Of a stretch of DNA of 64,000 nt, positions 62,157 to 64,000 are shown piece after piece. Source of the stretch: Acanthochlamys bracteata (taxonomy: Eukaryota > Streptophyta > Magnoliopsida > Pandanales > Velloziaceae); the NCBI GenBank assembly GCA_019914995.1, contig CM034132.1, positions 6,309,524 to 6,373,523 of the forward strand, read 5' to 3'. The notes under the pieces are model-generated. The model searched no databases. It saw only the letters and a list, made by a program, of their open reading frames with translations, and was not told the DNA's origin. Within the stretch, counting starts at the first letter, position 1. Each line of letters starts with the position of its first letter. Position numbers and translations under genes: made by a program.

Positions 62157-64000
62157 TCTCACTTATATAGCCACTGGTCCGTACTTTAATGCGCTAAAAA
62201 TTAGAAACAAAATGTTATGAGACTTTGTTCATTGGTTATTTTCATCAAAATTTTTCGTAGTTTATTATTATTTTAGAAATTGGCATGATCATTGTAGAAA
62301 TTAGTAGGAAACAAACAGTTGAAATTCTTCAAATCATACTGCAGCAAGAAAATATGATTTTTTGCGGACAATGTTCTTGTTCTAGGTCAAGTTATTCAAA
62401 AGTTTTCAATTATTAATGAATAGATTCGAAGAGACTGCTGCATGTTTTAGTTCTTTAATACTATGCTATTTTGCTCTTTGTAATTTTAAATGGAGCAACA
62501 CTTCCAATGGAACCAGCATCTGAAGTTTTTGTTTAATATCACTGCTTAATATCTTGATTAATTTCAATTTTTTAGAAAAGCAATTAAGCAGCTCTCCTGC
62601 AGCTTTTAGCTTATGCATAAATTGTAGAGGACATAATAAATAACACTAGATTATTTATTATTACTTCAATTAAATTTGTATAACCAAAATTTCATCTCAA
62701 GGTTCTATGTTTTCTTTATATTCTTATTGCTTGAATATGAGATCTTTACAACTATGTATTAATTCATGCATGCATTTATAGTATTTCATTATATGTATTT
62801 TCATATAGTTTCCAAAGAATCGTTGAGAAAATGGTGAACGTAGATTAGACATATAGTTGTCATTAGTGACTATTTTGTTGCACATGACTGCTTTCTTGTA
62901 ATTAAGTTAGTTAATTTATTGAAATTGAAATTAATTAATGGTGGTCAAGAGAGAGCTATAGTAGGAGGCATATCTGTGAGTTTTGCTTTGTTGGCAAGCA
63001 GCAGCTTGCAGCTTATAGCTTTTAAAAATCACAAACACACTAGTAAATCATCCACACTCCTTCTCTGCCATTGTGGGACTCACTGTTTTTTAATTATCAT
63101 CATCTTCTAATCTTCTTTCCCTGCACAAAATAAATTATAAATCCTAAGAGTTCTAATCTTCTAATCTTCTTTCCCTGCCAAGCGCTTATAGCTTTTGTAA
63201 AATCCACAAACAACCTTTTGTAAGATTGGATCTTACATCCTGAAGTCAAGATGCTTCGACGAAGCAAAGTAGGAGACTATCCGAAGCAGAACTTTGGCAT
63301 AGGAGAAAATGAGTGGTGATATACATGATGTACGATTTATTGGAGATCTACGGAAGAAAGTATGAAGGAAATTTATGGCTCTACATGAGACTACAAAAGA
63401 AAATATGTTGCATGTAGCTCCAGTTGCTTAGCATGCTATTGTTGACTTCAAATTTTCTTACTGATGCTTGAGATGAACTCATTGGCGTATTGTTATTAGC
63501 TGTTGAAAGCTGGCACTTAAGTAGCTTTGCTTATATAGTTTGTATATAATTTCACAAAGAAAATTATGTGTACCTTACAAATTCTTTCAAAAAATAACAT
63601 CATACATTTTCTTCACTTCTGCATTGTACTTGAATTTATTTACAAGCCTTTTTATATTGAACTATGGAATTATTTATTAAACGCACACTCGTTATTGGTT
63701 TGATTGTGCTGAATATAGTTTTACAAGTCCTTTTTAAATCATATATAAGATTCCTTGGGGGGAAATTGATTTCCCTTCTCCCCCATCTCCTTTATCTACC
63801 CGTGAACCAAACACAGTGTTAAGTTACTTTTTATTGATATGTGAATTTTTATAAAATTGTACAGGAATTTTATTTTAATTTATAAATATAATTTTGTCAA
63901 TAATTTAAAATTTTAGTACGTCTTATTTATTATAAAAATTTATAATTTTTACATTAATTCATAGTTATAAAATTATTATTATTTTAATCCTCATAACTTA
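62157..64000. other. No gene seen; AT-rich, with a small local duplication
   Basis: An AT-rich stretch without a convincing gene. At 63,251-63,319 a 22-codon frame (MLRRSKVGDYPKQNFGIGEN...) has protein-like composition and might be an exon. A local duplication (GCTTATAGCTTTT at 63,011 and 63,184; TCTTCTAATCTTC blocks at 63,104 and 63,158) spans about 170 bp. Confidence 0.4.

Overview
The window is nuclear DNA of a flowering plant, probably a eudicot, but I cannot name the species. It is very AT-rich, its small exons have GT...AG borders and AT-rich introns, and it holds MITEs, poly-A and TA runs, and a Ty1/copia retrotransposon whose primer-binding site matches plant initiator tRNA-Met.

Layout. 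(1) 1-5,670: the 5' part of a minus-strand gene copy, gene A, cut by the left edge. It has a TATA box at 5,660, a first exon, two to three degenerate internal exon cassettes, a 523-bp MITE, and a deletion that removed several exons. (2) 5,670-11,290: intergenic; 7,050-9,735 is one copy of a segmental duplication. (3) 11,290-43,110: the paralogue, gene B, also on the minus strand. Its 5' exons lie at 41.3-43.1 kb and a possible terminal exon lies at 11.3 kb. Between them, about 13.7-40.2 kb is filled by roughly 14 diverged copies of a cassette of about 2.1 kb. Each cassette carries the same ordered set of small exons, with the same splice borders and mostly the same reading frame. I do not recognise the protein family. 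Many cassettes are damaged, so gene B may be a giant repeat-protein gene or a decaying array. (4) 43,130-47,745: AT-rich intergenic DNA. (5) 47,746-57,402: a complete but damaged minus-strand copia element of SIRE/Maximus type: LTR, gag, protease, integrase, reverse transcriptase, RNase H, an extra third ORF, LTR. To its right (57,403-58,079) lies a chimeric scar made of a second copy of its 3' internal end, short filler DNA and the start of another element's LTR. (6) 58,085-60,680: the second copy of the duplicated intergenic block. (7) 60,750-62,160: a plus-strand promoter and exons with one clear transmembrane segment, a gene fragment of unknown family. (8) 62,160-64,000: no gene seen.

History inferred from the layout. 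A block made of the gene's 5' half plus its upstream DNA was duplicated (1-9,735 versus about 37,050-60,680). The two copies then diverged: copy A gained a MITE and lost 876 bp with exons, and copy B received the retrotransposon. The cassette array grew by unequal exchange, including a higher-order duplication (12,780-16,125 versus 22,098-26,275) that also copied a foreign plus-strand insert. All homology statements come from reading by eye; no alignment or database search was run.
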